A DNA stretch of 64,000 bases from Phialocephala subalpina (GCA_900073065.1 FJOG01000003.1:911128-975127), one strand, 5' to 3'. Positions 35,512-47,849 are shown, counted from the first letter of the stretch. Program-made: numbers and translations. The notes: generated by a model from the sequence alone, not told the origin.

Positions 35512-36746
35512 ATGCCTCCATCAACATTCAAACCCCGCCGATTCTCCCACTTCGACCGCTTAAAATACTACATCGGCCTCGCCGCATTCGGAATCCTCAC
35601 TTACCTATACTTCGCACCCGGTCCCGTCCTCCGAGTCCTGAACCACCAGTCCATATCACCAAATCACAGGGATGCTGCATCGAATTCTACTCTTGGAGTA
35701 AGTTCCCCTCTTTCCTAGGAACCCGATTAAAAATTTGTACTGAGGGATAATCACAGTTCCAACAAATCCTCGTCTTGTCTATGCGTCCATCCTGGCGAAC
35801 AAGAGGATTACTAGCAGCAGCCGGGTATACGGGACTTCAAGTCTCCATCCCAAAACAAGCGACGCCGACAGATGAGTTGATCGATGCTTTCAGAAAGTTG
35901 GGACCGGAGAATGTAAAACATCCTTTGAGAGGAGAAGCGTTTAACTGGCTCGCTCATCTCGACAGTAACCAACCCCTTTCTTTCCTCGGTCTAGCTTGTA
36001 TCTCATCTCCTTGATTGTGCTTCGGAAGAGCTTTCAAATAGTGTCTCAAAACTTCTTTCGAGAAAACAAAATTCTGATCTGACGCAGTGATAAAATACAT
36101 CAATGCGCAAGATTACGATACTGCTTTAATATTGGAAGACGACGTTGATTGGGATATCAACATTAAGTCCCAAATGGCACTGATTTCTGATGCGGTCAGG
36201 GAGTTCACTTACGCAAACGCCGACGACGACGGCCCCTATGGTCGAAAATGGGATATCCTCTGGCTCGGCCACTGCGGCGAACCAACCCGTCTCGACACAC
36301 GCCGTATCGAATTCTCCGATCCAACAGTTCCTCCTCTTAAAAACTATACCGGTTGGGCATCCAAATACCACGACGGCCTATCAGATGGGAAACGCGTCGT
36401 TCAGCGAGCTGTAAATCCAGTTTGTTCATTCGGATTCGCGGTAACGAGAAGAGGAGCACAGAAGATTTTGAAATGGGCGGGGAAGGGGGAGAATGAGGCG
36501 TATGATATTAGGTTGATGCAGGGGTGTAAGGAGAAGAGGTTGAGTTGTGTGGTTGTTAATCCGGAGGTGATGCATCATTATGTGCCGCCGAGGGAGTTTG
36601 GGCATATTAGTAATGTTGCTGAGGGAAATGGTAGGGCGAGTGAGGCGGAGGAGGAGGAGTTTGAGAGGGTGATGGGGAATACGGCGAATATTGCCAATAG
36701 TACGAGGTGTAGGGCGTTGTTTGATAGTACGTGTATGCGGAATTGA
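35512..36746 (+). CDS. Glycosyltransferase family 25 protein, type II membrane protein
   Basis: Three exons (35512-35697, 35757-35964, 36088-36746) give 350 residues. The N-terminus is a short cytosolic basic stretch and one membrane anchor (YYIGLAAFGILTYLYFAPG), as in Golgi type II transferases. The GT25 core starts at FQQILVLSMRPSWRTRGL. It carries the acidic metal/nucleotide-sugar site LILEDDVDWD, then WDILWLGHCGEP, the region NPVCSFGFAVTRRGAQKIL, and the late ENEAYDIRLMQGC and VNPEVMHHY blocks. GT25 enzymes transfer galactose or similar sugars to glycans; the fungal substrate is unknown. The intron 2 donor is GTAACC, slightly weak, but splicing recreates LAHLDMIKYINAQDYDTALI, as expected for the family. 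Confidence 0.88.
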
Positions 36747-37835
36747 GAGCTTGGACTTCGAGATTCTCGGACTTGAAGCAATTAAATGCTCTATAATGAA
36801 GAGAACTTGATACTGTGCCTAGAAGCTGTTCTCCTATCGGGACATTAATTTGATTCTTACTGCTTTGTCCAATCTCAAAAGGGTTGTTGGACGGGCGAGG
36901 GAGATAAGACGATGTGTCCTGGAATCATTTGTAGCGAACATATCTTGACAGCAAACATCAATAATCTTCGCTGAATTCTAATCTTGAGCGGACAACTCAG
37001 CCTCGTCGTCCGACCATGCACAACAGTTCGACATAGACTTCTAAGTTGACAGTGATAAATCTACGACTCAAATACGTGAGGAATTGCGCTGGAAACGTCA
37101 TGAAAAGGTGATCATGAGGTGTCAGAATCTGCTTGGCGCAAGCTATATTGTAGTGAAACCTGCCGTCCGTCATCCGTCGTGCATCGTCCGTATGGTGGTA
37201 ATCATCGTGGCCGAAGTGTGTTGCTGAGCGAAAGAGGGGCGCGAACGAGATAATATCTCATGAAGGTGAGGTGAGGTGTTTGGCAGAAATAGAAACGGCG
37301 GGGCAGAGTGAATGTGAACAGCACAAGTTTCCTAGTTATGCCATACTTGTCAGGATTCTTGGACTCGGAATAGTGATTCTGGGTGGAAAATGTTTGTTTT
37401 CAACAGGAAAAGATATGTTGTAAAGAAGCAAGATATATAGGAGTAACAAAAGATAGAACATGGATGATAGCCGAGTAACCAAATCCAATTGGGACAATGC
37501 AAAGCAATTTCATGTAAAACTCAATTTCTAGTCTATTCCTACAAGGTGCAGAAGCTCGAAGCAGTCATCCTCAAGAGAAGAAAGTATGAAGTCAAATAAG
37601 AGTTTCTGGAAACGGCCATCTGAAAAACGCCCCACTCGCTTGCAAAAATGCTGCAAATGCACGCTCGACGCTCGCTCCAGCCACAGGGATACATAGGAAA
37701 TGTGTTCTCTCAACATGATTCATCAACACGCTTCTACTCGTCAAGCTCACCGTTGCATCAACATTATCAACGCCGTTAGATCCAACCCCATATTCGAGAT
37801 CCGACGCTCGAGAAAGGCGGTAGGAAAGCACGCTA
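36747..37835. other. 1.09-kb region between convergent 3' ends
   Basis: Separates the GT25 gene (plus) and the lipase gene (minus). No gene is seen. A ccgtccgtcatccgtcgtgcatcgtccgt run near 37161-37190 is a small degenerate repeat. Confidence 0.5.
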
Positions 37836-39498
37836 TTAGGCAATGAACTCCTCCTCCAGCCAGTGCTTCAATACAACCCGACCTTCATCGAAGCTCTCCT
37901 TATCGACTCGCACAATAATCGCAGCATGGCTGTGCCTGACCTTGTGGATGTAGACCGGGTACTTTCTCCAGCCAACATCATCCAAAGCCTGGACCATGCG
38001 GAACTGATAATCAGCCAGTGCTAGAGTTGGGACTTCTTGTGCCGGGCCAGTCTTCTCCTCCTCAAGGTTCAGCTTTGATACTGCATGTGAAGATTGTGGG
38101 CGCTCGAGAACAGGAGAACCAGGCTCAGCCTCCTCGTCAATGCCGTTGGCGAGGTACTCGTTACTTTGGGCGGAGTTGAGGTTCTCGTAGACGTCTTCGA
38201 CTGCCTCCCGCATGCCGTTGATCAGAAGTGGAACGCGGTAATTGCTTGGTTGGATGCCTGCCAGTCCAGTTTCATGGAGGCGAATACGTCTGTTGGAGCG
38301 GATCGATTGGACGCCTGCATTGACTAGGAAGGCGACAACACCGAATGGAATGAAGAATACCATGGCCAGGAGGAAAGGCAGGCGACCCAAAGTTGTCTGA
38401 GAGCTGCGGACCAGAGTGTCGTAATAGGTTGCCACGACTTGCTCGGGTTCGGTTGACGCGACTGGGCATGCAGGGTCGAGAATGACATCGTCGTAGCCTT
38501 TGAGATAGTTCACCTTGATTTTGTCCAAGTTCGTGAATGGATCGTTCCTCGAAATCCCGGTAGTGTAGTATACGGCACTTCGATCGTTGATAATATTGGT
38601 ATAAAGGGTTCTGCGCTCGAATTTGGCAAGGCCTGGAAGAATCAGCACGATGATACTTATTGAAGAGGAGGGGATGTTATAGTGTTTTTGGTAGCATCAT
38701 ATTGGAGACATCCTTGAAGCTCCAGTAGGAGACGTAAGAGTCCTAATTTCAGTTCGTAACGGAAGCAATAGGGTGTGAAGTATCCTTACCCTTTATGAAG
38801 ATTGATTCTGGGTCTGCGAGTATTTCCAACAACGGTTTGCCTGTATCGCGGAAGTTGTCTATCGTGAAGAGTTGACGACCCGAGGCAGATAGTGTCCGAG
38901 CACCCAACACGTTCCAGATATGATTGTGCCAACCGCGAAGTGGGGTTCGTACGCCGAGATGAGGGGAAGCAAAAGTCGTGAAGTTCTGAAATGTAGTGTT
39001 AGCCTTGGTTCCCTGCTGCTTCTCCTCGGTCCAAACCACCCTTCACTCTCCTGCCGTCTCACGTACCACTGGCTTGATCTTCTCGAAGAATCCCTTGCTA
39101 TCCAGCAGTCCAACAGCATAGCGTGCAACAAGACCACCTAGGGAGTATCCAACCATCGATAATCTCTTGATCTCTTGCCCTGCCTTCGCCAACTTCTCTA
39201 TCTCCTCTTCAATCTCTTGGCAGACTCTCTCGCCACCGCGCTCAATCCCATCATATGTAAAGCTCCCACTGTTGCGTTTTGCGACGAGTATATGGAGGGA
39301 CTGCTCGGGATGCTTAGCACGTAACGATTTGGCCATAACCTCGAGGTGGTTTGGGTTACCCCATAATCTGCGATGTCGTCAGTCAACATGGCTCGAACAG
39401 GCCACACCTGCATATGCAGCGCGCCTCGATGGAGCATGAGCTTACCCATGAACGAGCACACAGAGGTGTTCAGCCTCATGGCTGTTGCGGGTATCCAT
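37836..39498 (-). CDS. Putative lipase/serine esterase, DUF676 (ROG1-like)
   Basis: Four exons (39446-39498, 39067-39367, 38790-38985, 37836-38632) join in frame to 448 residues. The protein is an alpha/beta hydrolase of the DUF676 family that includes yeast Rog1 lipase. The oxyanion region HLCVLVHGLWGNPNH is formed exactly across the first splice join. The nucleophile elbow is GYSLGG (serine near residue 99), with the flanking LSMVGYSLGGLVARYAVGLL. The block TFASPHLGVR follows. The NDRSAVYYTTGIS segment probably precedes the acid, and HSHAAIIVR near the end supplies the likely catalytic histidine. A hydrophobic helix (LPFLLAMVFFIPFGVVAFL) suggests lipid-droplet or membrane association. It is expected to act on monoacylglycerol- or phospholipid-type esters. 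Confidence 0.9.
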
Positions 39499-40826
39499 AT
39501 CTCTTGGAATAAGGAATGCCCGGTCCAACGATGACCACGAAAAAGGGAGCAATGCGACGACTGTAAATAAATGGTCGGAAGGTCTGCCTCGAGCGACGCC
39601 GAGACGGACTTCCAACCAGTCGAAACGCTGGGCGTCGGGGTGTGAGGTGACGGTGCGCTGGAGACGGCGCGATGGAGAGTCCGGTGGTGGGTGTGCACGG
39701 CCTAAAGTACCCTGTAGATAGCCTGTACGATGAGATCACGATGCACTGGCTTAAGGCCTGTACTACGGTGCTCGTGATGTGCCTGGTGAAGTTAGAAATG
39801 CGCGGGAACTTGCGAGAGAATCACTTGAAGGTTTTTGTGAATATTGTAAAGAAGGAACAATAAGAAGGAACAATGAGAAGATCGAGAGAATGGAGTTTAT
39901 TCACCAGATCCCTTAGCGTGTGTGCGATAAGGGTCGCACAAGATAACGACTTCGCTTGGGCACACGACCTCTTGGCAGGCTTGAGTTGCTGCTGCAGTTA
40001 GAGTGCTGGCCAACTGTTGAAAGAATTATGTAAAGAAAATTGCAGATATACAGAACACAGTTGCACAGGAGACTTCTCAGAAACAAGAAGGAAAGAAAAC
40101 GCCAAACGTTCGGCCTTATCTCGCTGTGAAGAAATATTTACTGAACATTGACAGGGCTGAGATTTGCTGCAGGGTCTGTTGATGCCTGCGATTTCAGATC
40201 TTAGACCCCTGAGGCTGAAGCAAGCTCGCTAAACGTCTTGGTGGTGGACGACCAGCTTTCCTCCAAACTTAGCTACAAACAACATACCTCGACACCAAGA
40301 CATAAGACACCTCTCACATTCTCTTTTGCATCTAGTTATCGAATTTAAATCTCGATCTCTGCCTCTTGCGCAGGGTCTACTTCGAGAAGATTTACATAAG
40401 TGTAGTCGACCGGGCTTCGACCATCCCTTTCCTCGAAGCCTTCTTAGGTACCGCCTTCATTGCCAATCACAAGGCTCAATACCAAAAGAGAGACACTTGT
40501 CATCGATCACGATTCGACATGAAGCTGAGTCCTTAGTCGAGAATCACAGAGCCTCTCAAAGGGGCCGCCTAATGTCGGTAGCGCCTTCCATTTCTGAGAG
40601 CGCAAAACATATTCGAGCCGGAACACAACCTTGACTCACTGATTTCTACTTTCGCCTTCGACCTCTCTCTTTTCATTTTCGACCTTGTCTTGCGCCACAT
40701 CTATGCAGAAGAAGCTCTGCACGAGCTATCTGTCAAGATACCACGTGATACAGCAACAGCCTCTCAGTTGACGAGGTCTTTGTTTCCCTGCGAGTAGCTG
40801 ATCGCCACTTTTCAAGCTCATCAACC
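39499..40826. promoter_or_regulatory. 1.3-kb divergent region between the lipase and REX3 genes
   Basis: Contains both promoters. No gene model is supported; the open frame at 40326-40634 begins with a non-ATG codon and has no family character. Confidence 0.5.
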
Positions 40827-42875
40827 ATGTTCACTTCCAAAGGGCTCTTCTCGGAAATACCTTGTCCACATAGGGACAGCTGCATGCTTCCAAGATGTAT
40901 CTTCAAACACTCGGACACGAAGCCTGGAGTTGCGCCGACAGAACTCGAAAGTCAGGACAGTCTCACAGCAGGCAATGAGCAGAACGGACAACGAAAGAGA
41001 CCGAAACTCGATAGTGAGGCCGAAAAGGCTGAAAACACAGCAAATGAGGGTCTGGTAGTAGCGCAAACATCAGCCAAAAAACCCTCCCCAAGAGCCTCAC
41101 CATTAAAGTCATCATTAACTGGGATTACGCTTAAGAAGAGTTTGGCAGCGACTCGAGAAATCTCTCCGCCGCCTCTAAGGCGCAAAACCGAAAATGGAAG
41201 TTTGACAGCGGCCAAGCAGCCTTCTATCCAACTTCCAGCATCCTCACCCAAGCCAACGCGAAAAGCACCAATCAAAGCTCCTCTGAAGGCAGAATCTCTG
41301 AATCCACGCGTGCTGAAACCTGCTCCAGCAACTCACGATATGAGATTCAGACTCATCAGAGCTTTGCATGAGCAGTTCGTTCGGCTGAATAGCGAGCTTA
41401 AAAAGGACGCTAAGGATGATGAAGAAGAGCTCGTCCTACCGGAACAAGCCCTCATCACCAAGGCCCTAGATCTCGAAGAAGAGGCCGCAGGATCACCAGC
41501 AATATACTCCAATCTAGTCAAGAACAAGATTCTAGTCTACAAAAGAATGTCGGTCAAGCAATGGGTCGATGAACGAGCGAAGGACGTCGCTGCGGCGAAA
41601 GCCAAGGACGCACCTCCAATTTCGATCCCATCAGAACCTCCCAAACCAATCGAAACTGGCCTCACACCAGAACAAGAGCTCACTCTTCTACCAAGACTCT
41701 ACACCCCAGTCACCGGACTCACAGCCCACGGCTACGTAACAACCATCCCCACACAAGCAGAAATCGACTCCGCAAAAGCCGGCGTCGAAGCCGCCCACAA
41801 CTGGGAACAATGCGATCGCTGCAAGAGTCGATTCCAAATCTTCCCCGGCCGTCGAGAAGAAGATGGCGCTCTTGCCTCAGGAGGAACATGCACCTATCAC
41901 TACGGCAAGCCCTATACGCAAGAAAAATCGGCTTTGGAATCAAAGGCGAAGCGGGTTAGGAAATACCGCTGTTGTAACGAGGCGGTGGGAGAGTCGGCTG
42001 GGTGTACAACGGCGGAGAATCATGTATTCAAGATTTCGGAGGTTAAGAGGATGGCTAGTGTGTTGAATTTTGAGAAGACGCCTGAGAATCCGGGGAAGGA
42101 GGGCAGCAAGCCTGTTTGCATTGATGGAGAAATGGGGTATACGGTCTATGGTCTGGAACTCATTCGCCTGACTGCAACATCCTGGCCGGATGGAGAAGAG
42201 CTCTTCGATGTCCTCGTTCGACCTATGGGACCGATTCTCGACCTTAACTCCCGATACTCAGGAGTCTGGCCAAAACATATGGCCGAAGCACCTCCCTGGT
42301 CCGACAGCTCACCACAAAAGGATTCAACGAAGCTTCCCATCGTCGACTCCCCAGCAAAAGCCCGCTCCCTCCTCTTCTCATTCCTCTCCCCCAAAACCCC
42401 CCTCATCGGCCACGGCCTAGAAAACGACCTCAACGCAACTCGCCTAATCCATCCCACAATAATCGACACCGCTCTCCTCTATCCTCACAAAGCCGGACTC
42501 CCTTATCGAAACGGGCTGAAAGCTTTGATGAAGGACTATCTGAATCGACATATTCAGGTGGTGGTTGATGGGAAGATGGATGGTCATGACAGTAAGGAGG
42601 ATGCTAATGCGGCGGGGGATTTGGTTAGGTTTAAGGTTGGGGAGGAGTGGAAGAAGATGGTGAAGGAGGGGTGGAAGATTGAGAATGGAAATTTTAAGCA
42701 TGGTACTGGGAAGGAACTTATTCCGACGGGGGCTACGAAAGCTGATACTTTGAAGAATATGGCTCGTGGAGGTATTGGAGGGGCTGGGACGAAGAGGACG
42801 AGGGAGGAAATGGAGGCGGAAGAGAAGAAGAATGAAGAGGCTAAGAGACAAAAGTATGGAGGGTTAGACTACTAG
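40827..42875 (+). CDS. REX3: RNA exonuclease REX3-like (DEDDh 3'-5' exonuclease)
   Basis: A single-exon 682-residue protein. Rex3 trims 3' ends of stable RNAs such as MRP RNA. At the N-terminus, C13-x5-C19-x4-C24-x3-H28 is a CCCH-type finger. A second Cys/His cluster lies at about 328-395 (CDRCKSRF...GGTCTYHYGKPY...RCCNEAVG...GCTTAENHVF). The exonuclease domain starts near residue 428 with IDGEMGYT (Asp and Glu of motif I). It continues with LIGHGLENDLNATRLIHP (motif II, about 525), DTALLYPH, and HDSKEDANAAGDL (motif III with His and Asp, about 587), so all DEDDh residues are present. Motif I normally reads D-C-E; here Gly replaces Cys between the acids. The region between (about 60-300) is Lys/Pro-rich and disordered. 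Nuclear location is inferred. Confidence 0.88.
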   Translation: MFTSKGLFSEIPCPHRDSCMLPRCIFKHSDTKPGVAPTELESQDSLTAGNEQNGQRKRPKLDSEAEKAENTANEGLVVAQTSAKKPSPRASPLKSSLTGITLKKSLAATREISPPPLRRKTENGSLTAAKQPSIQLPASSPKPTRKAPIKAPLKAESLNPRVLKPAPATHDMRFRLIRALHEQFVRLNSELKKDAKDDEEELVLPEQALITKALDLEEEAAGSPAIYSNLVKNKILVYKRMSVKQWVDERAKDVAAAKAKDAPPISIPSEPPKPIETGLTPEQELTLLPRLYTPVTGLTAHGYVTTIPTQAEIDSAKAGVEAAHNWEQCDRCKSRFQIFPGRREEDGALASGGTCTYHYGKPYTQEKSALESKAKRVRKYRCCNEAVGESAGCTTAENHVFKISEVKRMASVLNFEKTPENPGKEGSKPVCIDGEMGYTVYGLELIRLTATSWPDGEELFDVLVRPMGPILDLNSRYSGVWPKHMAEAPPWSDSSPQKDSTKLPIVDSPAKARSLLFSFLSPKTPLIGHGLENDLNATRLIHPTIIDTALLYPHKAGLPYRNGLKALMKDYLNRHIQVVVDGKMDGHDSKEDANAAGDLVRFKVGEEWKKMVKEGWKIENGNFKHGTGKELIPTGATKADTLKNMARGGIGGAGTKRTREEMEAEEKKNEEAKRQKYGGLDY

Positions 42876-43477
42876 GATTGCTGGACATGATGAATAGCCA
42901 CACCTTCAGCTGTTCGACGGTCCGGAAGGCATGGCTGCAGGGGTTTTCTGGGCAGAACCAGTATGGCAGCAATGGTGTTCAAGGCTCTCATCTTTCGGAC
43001 ATTCGGCAGCCATAACGACAAACCTTCTCCTTTCGTCGAAGTGTGTCTCATCATGAAATCATTTTTGGACTTCCGCATGTGATAGATAAATGCAGTGAGA
43101 GACACATCTGATGTTGTCGTGGAGGCAGAAACTCAATCAAGGAAACCATACTTATAGAATAAATAAATTCATGACCGATGAACATCTTAGCTGTTACTCA
43201 AACCGATCAAAAGCATTCTGATTCCCATTTTCATCTTACCATTCAAAAGGTAATTGTCCTAGACAGCCAAAACACCTGACCCACACCACGAACGCCTTTC
43301 CTCATTAGTTTTCATAATTCATATCGTGGCCTCCTCTTCAAGGAGTCTAGCTAACACAACGACACCAACAATAGTCGGTCAGCCTTCTTTGCTCGCTAAC
43401 GTTGACAACTCTTGCTCATCGGCCATCAAAATCAGATCTTGGGCCTCATCACAAGGGAAGTTGTCTCAAAGCTTGGA
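42876..43477. other. 600-bp region between convergent genes
   Basis: The 3' flanks of REX3 and the small minus-strand ORF. Nothing else is seen. Confidence 0.5.
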
Positions 43478-43837
43478 TTAGCTGACGAACGAGACGAGTG
43501 ACCCCAAGACAGTCCGATATTCTTCCTCAAAAGCTCCATCTTTTTGCTTTGGTGTTGCTACTCCTGGGACCATGACACCGAGTTCGAGGAGGATGGAGTT
43601 GATGTGAGCAGCTAGGACAAACACGAGCATATTGCACTCGCAATAGAGTAACGGGAGCATCTGAAGAATTTCTTGACACTGTTGTTCCATGTGATCCAAC
43701 ATGTGTTTGATGTGATTCAAAGGCCGCTGCTTGTCAACCCCGGAGTCGCACGAGGGAGCCTCCATATTGGACTTTGAAGTCGAGATAACAGCGTCTGTCA
43801 GTTCTGAGTCTCGGGCTAGGGTTTGCATAGCGTTCAT
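43478..43837 (-). CDS. Small unassigned ORF, 119 aa
   Basis: One open exon with an ATG at 43837. The predicted protein is mostly alpha-helical (NHIKHMLDHMEQQCQEILQM), with a hydrophobic centre (LLYCECNMLVFVLAAHINSILL) and the end EEEYRTVLGSLVSFVS. It could be a small gene or the last exon of a decayed regulator: the layout loosely recalls the C-terminal part of fungal aflatoxin-type regulators, but no DNA-binding domain is found upstream. Only 215 bp separate it from the divergent RFC5 start. Support is weak. Confidence 0.35.
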   Translation of the reverse strand: MNAMQTLARDSELTDAVISTSKSNMEAPSCDSGVDKQRPLNHIKHMLDHMEQQCQEILQMLPLLYCECNMLVFVLAAHINSILLELGVMVPGVATPKQKDGAFEEEYRTVLGSLVSFVS

Positions 43838-44052
43838 GTCAATCTCAATGTCTTATGACTGTACCAGACGGTCAGAAGACTCTTAAGCAAAGACCTGAGG
43901 TTGAGGACGGGTAGTTGCATATGCATCACGTGCTCACTTTACACGAGAACGCGAAAAACAAGGCACGTTAACGCGTCTTCTCTTCCCATCACTTCGACCC
44001 CGACTCTTCAACACAACCACACTCTCCTTTTACCTCACAACCAAACACTACG

Positions 44053-45233
44053 ATGTCACTTCTCGTAGATAAACACCGCCCGCGATCCCTCGACCAACTA
44101 ACCTACCACAAAGACCTCTCCGAACGATTACGTTCTCTCGTACGTCTTCCCCTCCATCTCCCTCTCCAACCCAGACATCTAATCCCCTTCTCTCTCACAG
44201 GCAGAATCCGGCGACTTCCCCCACCTCCTAGTCTACGGCCCCTCTGGCGCCGGCAAGAAAACACGAATCATATGCACATTGAAGACATTATTCGGCCCCG
44301 GCGTCGAAAAAATCAAGATAGACTCACGCGTCTTCCAAACGACCTCCAACCGAAAACTAGAATTCAACATCGTATCCTCCGTCTACCATCTCGAAATCAC
44401 CCCTTCCGATGTAGGGAACTACGATCGCGTCGTTATACAAGATTTGTTGAAAGAGGTAGCGCAGACGCAGCAGGTGGATTCAAACGCGAAGCAGAGGTTT
44501 AAGGTTGTGGTTATTAATGAGGCGGATTCATTGTCTCGAGATGCTCAAGCAGCATTACGTCGGACGATGGAGAAATACTCGCCGAATTTGAGGTTGATTT
44601 TGTTGGCGAATAGTACGGCGAATATCATTGCTCCAATTCGATCAAGGACGTTGTTGGTTAGGGTAGCGGCGCCAACTGAGGGGGAGATTGTGGATGTGCT
44701 GGAGAAGAGTGGGAAGAAGGAGGGGTGGAAGGGGGAGAGGGAACTCAATGAGAGGATTGCGAGGGAGAGTGGGAGGAATTTGAGGAGGGCGTTGTTGATG
44801 TTTGAGGCGGTGCATGCGCAGAAGTATATCCCCTTCCCTTCCCCTTCCCCTTATCTTCCCAAACCCTCACTAATTGTTACATAGCGAGAAAATCACACCC
44901 CAAACCCCCCTACCACCCCCAGACTGGGAATCCCTCCTCTCGCAAGTAGCCAACGACATTCTCGCTGAACACTCCCCCGCCCAAATCCTCAAAATCCGCG
45001 CAAAACTCTACGACCTCCTCACTCACTGCATACCCGCTTCTACAATCCTCAAAACTCTTACTTTCAAACTTGTTTCATTGGTGGACGATCAGGTCAAAGC
45101 GGAGATTGTGAGGTGGGCAGCGTTTTATGAGCATAGGGTTAGGATGGGGACGAAGGTTATATTCCATCTTGAGGCATTTGTGGCGAAGGTTATGAGGGTG
45201 TTGGAGGAGTGGGATATGAGTATGGATTTTTAG
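44053..45233 (+). CDS. RFC5: Replication factor C subunit 5 (clamp loader small subunit)
   Basis: Three exons (44053-44139, 44201-44823, 44885-45233) give 352 residues, the normal length. RFC loads PCNA onto primed DNA; this is the subunit called Rfc5 in budding yeast, Rfc3 in fission yeast and RFC3 (38 kDa) in human. The start MSLLVDKHRPRSLDQLTYH is typical. The Walker A is the family-specific GPSGAGKKT. KLEFNIVSSVYHLEITPSD and VIQDLLKEVAQTQQVD follow, the Walker B-like VVINEADSLSRDAQAALRRT comes next, and IAPIRSRTLLVRV ends the sensor region. The C-terminal collar has KLYDLLTHCIPASTILKTLT and FHLEAFVAKVM. The second join recreates VHAQNEKITPQTPLPPPDW, as expected. Confidence 0.95.
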
Positions 45234-46050
45234 TGTGGGGGGTCTGGAAGAGGTGAGGAGGAGAGACGTGATGATGGACTTTCGATAGCTGCTGCTGGGT
45301 CGGGCGCGATAGTCTTAGACCATGTGGTGCGGCTGGCAAGTTTGTGCCTCCTCATTTAAGAAATAAGCAGTAGATATCTACTTTGCTTTGCTGGGCCAGG
45401 GCCAGGGCAGGAGGAAGGGATGTCTGTGTATCTGGCGCATGGAGGACATGATGATCAATAATGGCCGGAGTTTGGAAATGGTTGTGAATACATATGAGCT
45501 CTTTCTTGCAATTCATTCAAAGCATTGGCTCTTTGTGCCTTCTTCAGAGACGAGCAGTTGAATCACCAGGGGAAATCGAGGAAGGCAAGCAAAGGCTCCT
45601 GCTCGGCTCGTTCCGAAAAAAGCTGGACACCTGCAAGGATTTGGTAAGGCTTTGATACTTCTTGTCGCGCTTCACGCATAGATCAACACTCAAGTGAACA
45701 GCCTGCAATTGTTTTTATCTTCGATATCTGAGCCTCGTTTTGCATTGCTCGTTGTGCTTCCAGTTTCTTCTCAGGACACGGCACTCTTTGTTTTTTTCGC
45801 GCATTCGATTCACGTGGCGCCTCGTCTCTCGTCCATTCAGCCACCACTACCACACTATCTGATTCGCTATGTCCAGCCACGGAAATTTGGACCACACGAG
45901 TCATCATGTCACTGGTCTTGTGTCTTCCAAAGCTAGGCTGTGCTTAAGTGTGACTTTTCAACGTCCCAAATAGCAGGGCTTTACGCACACAGCCTGAAGC
46001 AGATATACCCGCTGTCGGTTCTTTGATATTTTTGTACTCCAAGTCTCACG
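45234..46050. other. 820-bp intergenic region, no supported gene
   Basis: The 3' flank of RFC5 and promoter of the next plus-strand gene. Nothing else is recognised. Confidence 0.5.
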
Positions 46051-47225
46051 ATGCCGCCAGTTCAACTTGCTTTTGGAGGGGCATGCGAGGATGATATCGA
46101 GACCTACTTCTTGAACACGCCCAAGAAATGGGGTTGGTAAGAACCTACGAAGCCAAAGTTCATGTATCCAAGCCTCACGCTCTCACATAGGGATCCATTG
46201 CCAGACTCCCTCTGCAATTCCGACGGAATATTCCTGGCAGGCGACCATGCGAAAGCAATAGAAGTACATTGCATCTCATTCGGCAATCGTGACGAGAATG
46301 ATGATAAATGTAGCAGTGACTACTTCATCTCATATAGGTCCTGGGATGGTGCTCATGATATTCGTACGTCGGGTCATGTCCTCGCATTTGCTCGCCGTAT
46401 TTATTGGCCCTGTTGGTCACCGGGTATTGATCTGGCGATAGAACACAGTCTTGCAAACTACCCGGTTCTTCGTGACTGGATTAATGCAAGACCTTGGGAA
46501 TTATTGCATGACATGGAAGTCTCCCTTGGGTCTTACGTTGGACGGTTTTTTGCTCGTCATCAAGACACTTATCGATGGAGCATTGTCCACAAGCGTCTCG
46601 ATGAAGAATTGATCAACCACGTCCGAAACCCAACAACGAAGATGCATGTCACTCTAGGAAAAGACGATGCACTTGTATCCTGGAGTGATGATAGAGCCGG
46701 ATGCTGGGCTTTGACAGTCTCATATCCGTTCTTGAGTGCCGTGATGGATGCTTTGGACCAGGATCAAGACAGCAAAGGAAAAATAGTGGTAATTTATACC
46801 TTTCCTTGACCTTTTTCACTCTCAGCCCGCTGAACTTTCTATACACGATCCAGTACGCATCGCTCGAGCGATTCCAAAGAGATCAATACTTCATCATGTT
46901 CGAGAAAGAAATCCACTGGAAGCTCCCCGAAGCTTGGTCTTCGAAAGTAGAGGAATTCATCGATTTCTACATGAAAGAGCTAGATGAAGCTGAAAAGACA
47001 CGACTGGCAAAGGTTTCCCGCAGTAAGAAATCTGAAAAGGGAAAGAAGCGATCAACCAGACGATCTCCAAAAGCCGCGAAAAACACGAAACCAGTACAGG
47101 GAGCAGGTGTCGTACCTCTTGGAAGGAAGAAGCAACTTTTGAACATCATCTCTAATACTGTGGGTCCTGTTGCTGGCGTAATGCAAGTCGGTCTTGCGGC
47201 TGTGGCTTTGTGGGCTATTCTATGA
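46051..47225 (+). CDS. Unassigned protein with C-terminal tail anchor, 351 aa
   Basis: Three exons (46051-46136, 46191-46788, 46854-47225) splice in frame to 351 residues. The N-terminus is MPPVQLAFGGACEDDIETYF. The centre is rich in aromatic residues (RRIYWPCWSPGIDLAIEH, DWINARPWELLHDMEVSLG, FFARHQDTYRW) and looks globular. Near residue 275 comes a Lys/Arg/Ser-rich stretch (RSKKSEKGKKRSTRRSPK). The last 20 residues are hydrophobic (VAGVMQVGLAAVALWAIL) and end at the stop, so a tail-anchored membrane protein is likely. No family was recognised; it looks lineage-restricted. The three exons with consistent phase are the main support. Confidence 0.75.
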
Positions 47226-47849
47226 ATAACGGACTTGGCGTAAACTAGTCAATCTAAAAAATAGGTAAAGAAAACAACTCCTCTCGCGAACGGAAAGCCA
47301 TTGAGTGAGCAATCAGGAACTCTCACCTTGCTTCAGCTTTTTCAATCCGTGTGGCTCCTTCGGTGACCTCGAACAAGTGCAGGTTCTTCCCTTGCGAGTT
47401 TCGAAATCTGCCAGAAGAGTTAAAGGGATTGCAAACATTAATTCAGGAAACACTCTGTCACTTTGGTTGTGTAAAGAAATCTCATTGAATGTTCACTCGA
47501 ACTTCCTGAGGTCGGCATGGGACTCGAGAACATGATGGCCATGATGGAAGGAAGAGAAGAAGAGTGAACAAAAGCAAGAACAGACGGTAATCAAAGCAAT
47601 CTTAGCTAGCGTTGTTCTGGAGTGGAAGGAAGAACGAACTGCTGTAGAAGGAAAGAGGCTAGTTTTGCTGCGGGAGGTACTGGCTGTTCTCGGTTTAAGG
47701 TCACCGATGGTGAAAGTTCGAAGTAGTCCTAGACTACAAGTCCATACCGACATGCGCGTGGACCAAAAATGCTCAAGAGTCTTGTTCATTTCCATTCATA
47801 CACATAACAATTATCATAGCGGATCTAAGCTCCCTCTATTTTCCCCCAT
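47226..47849. other. 620-bp region between convergent genes
   Basis: Between the tail-anchored protein gene and the 3' end of the sugar porter gene. No gene is seen. Confidence 0.5.
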
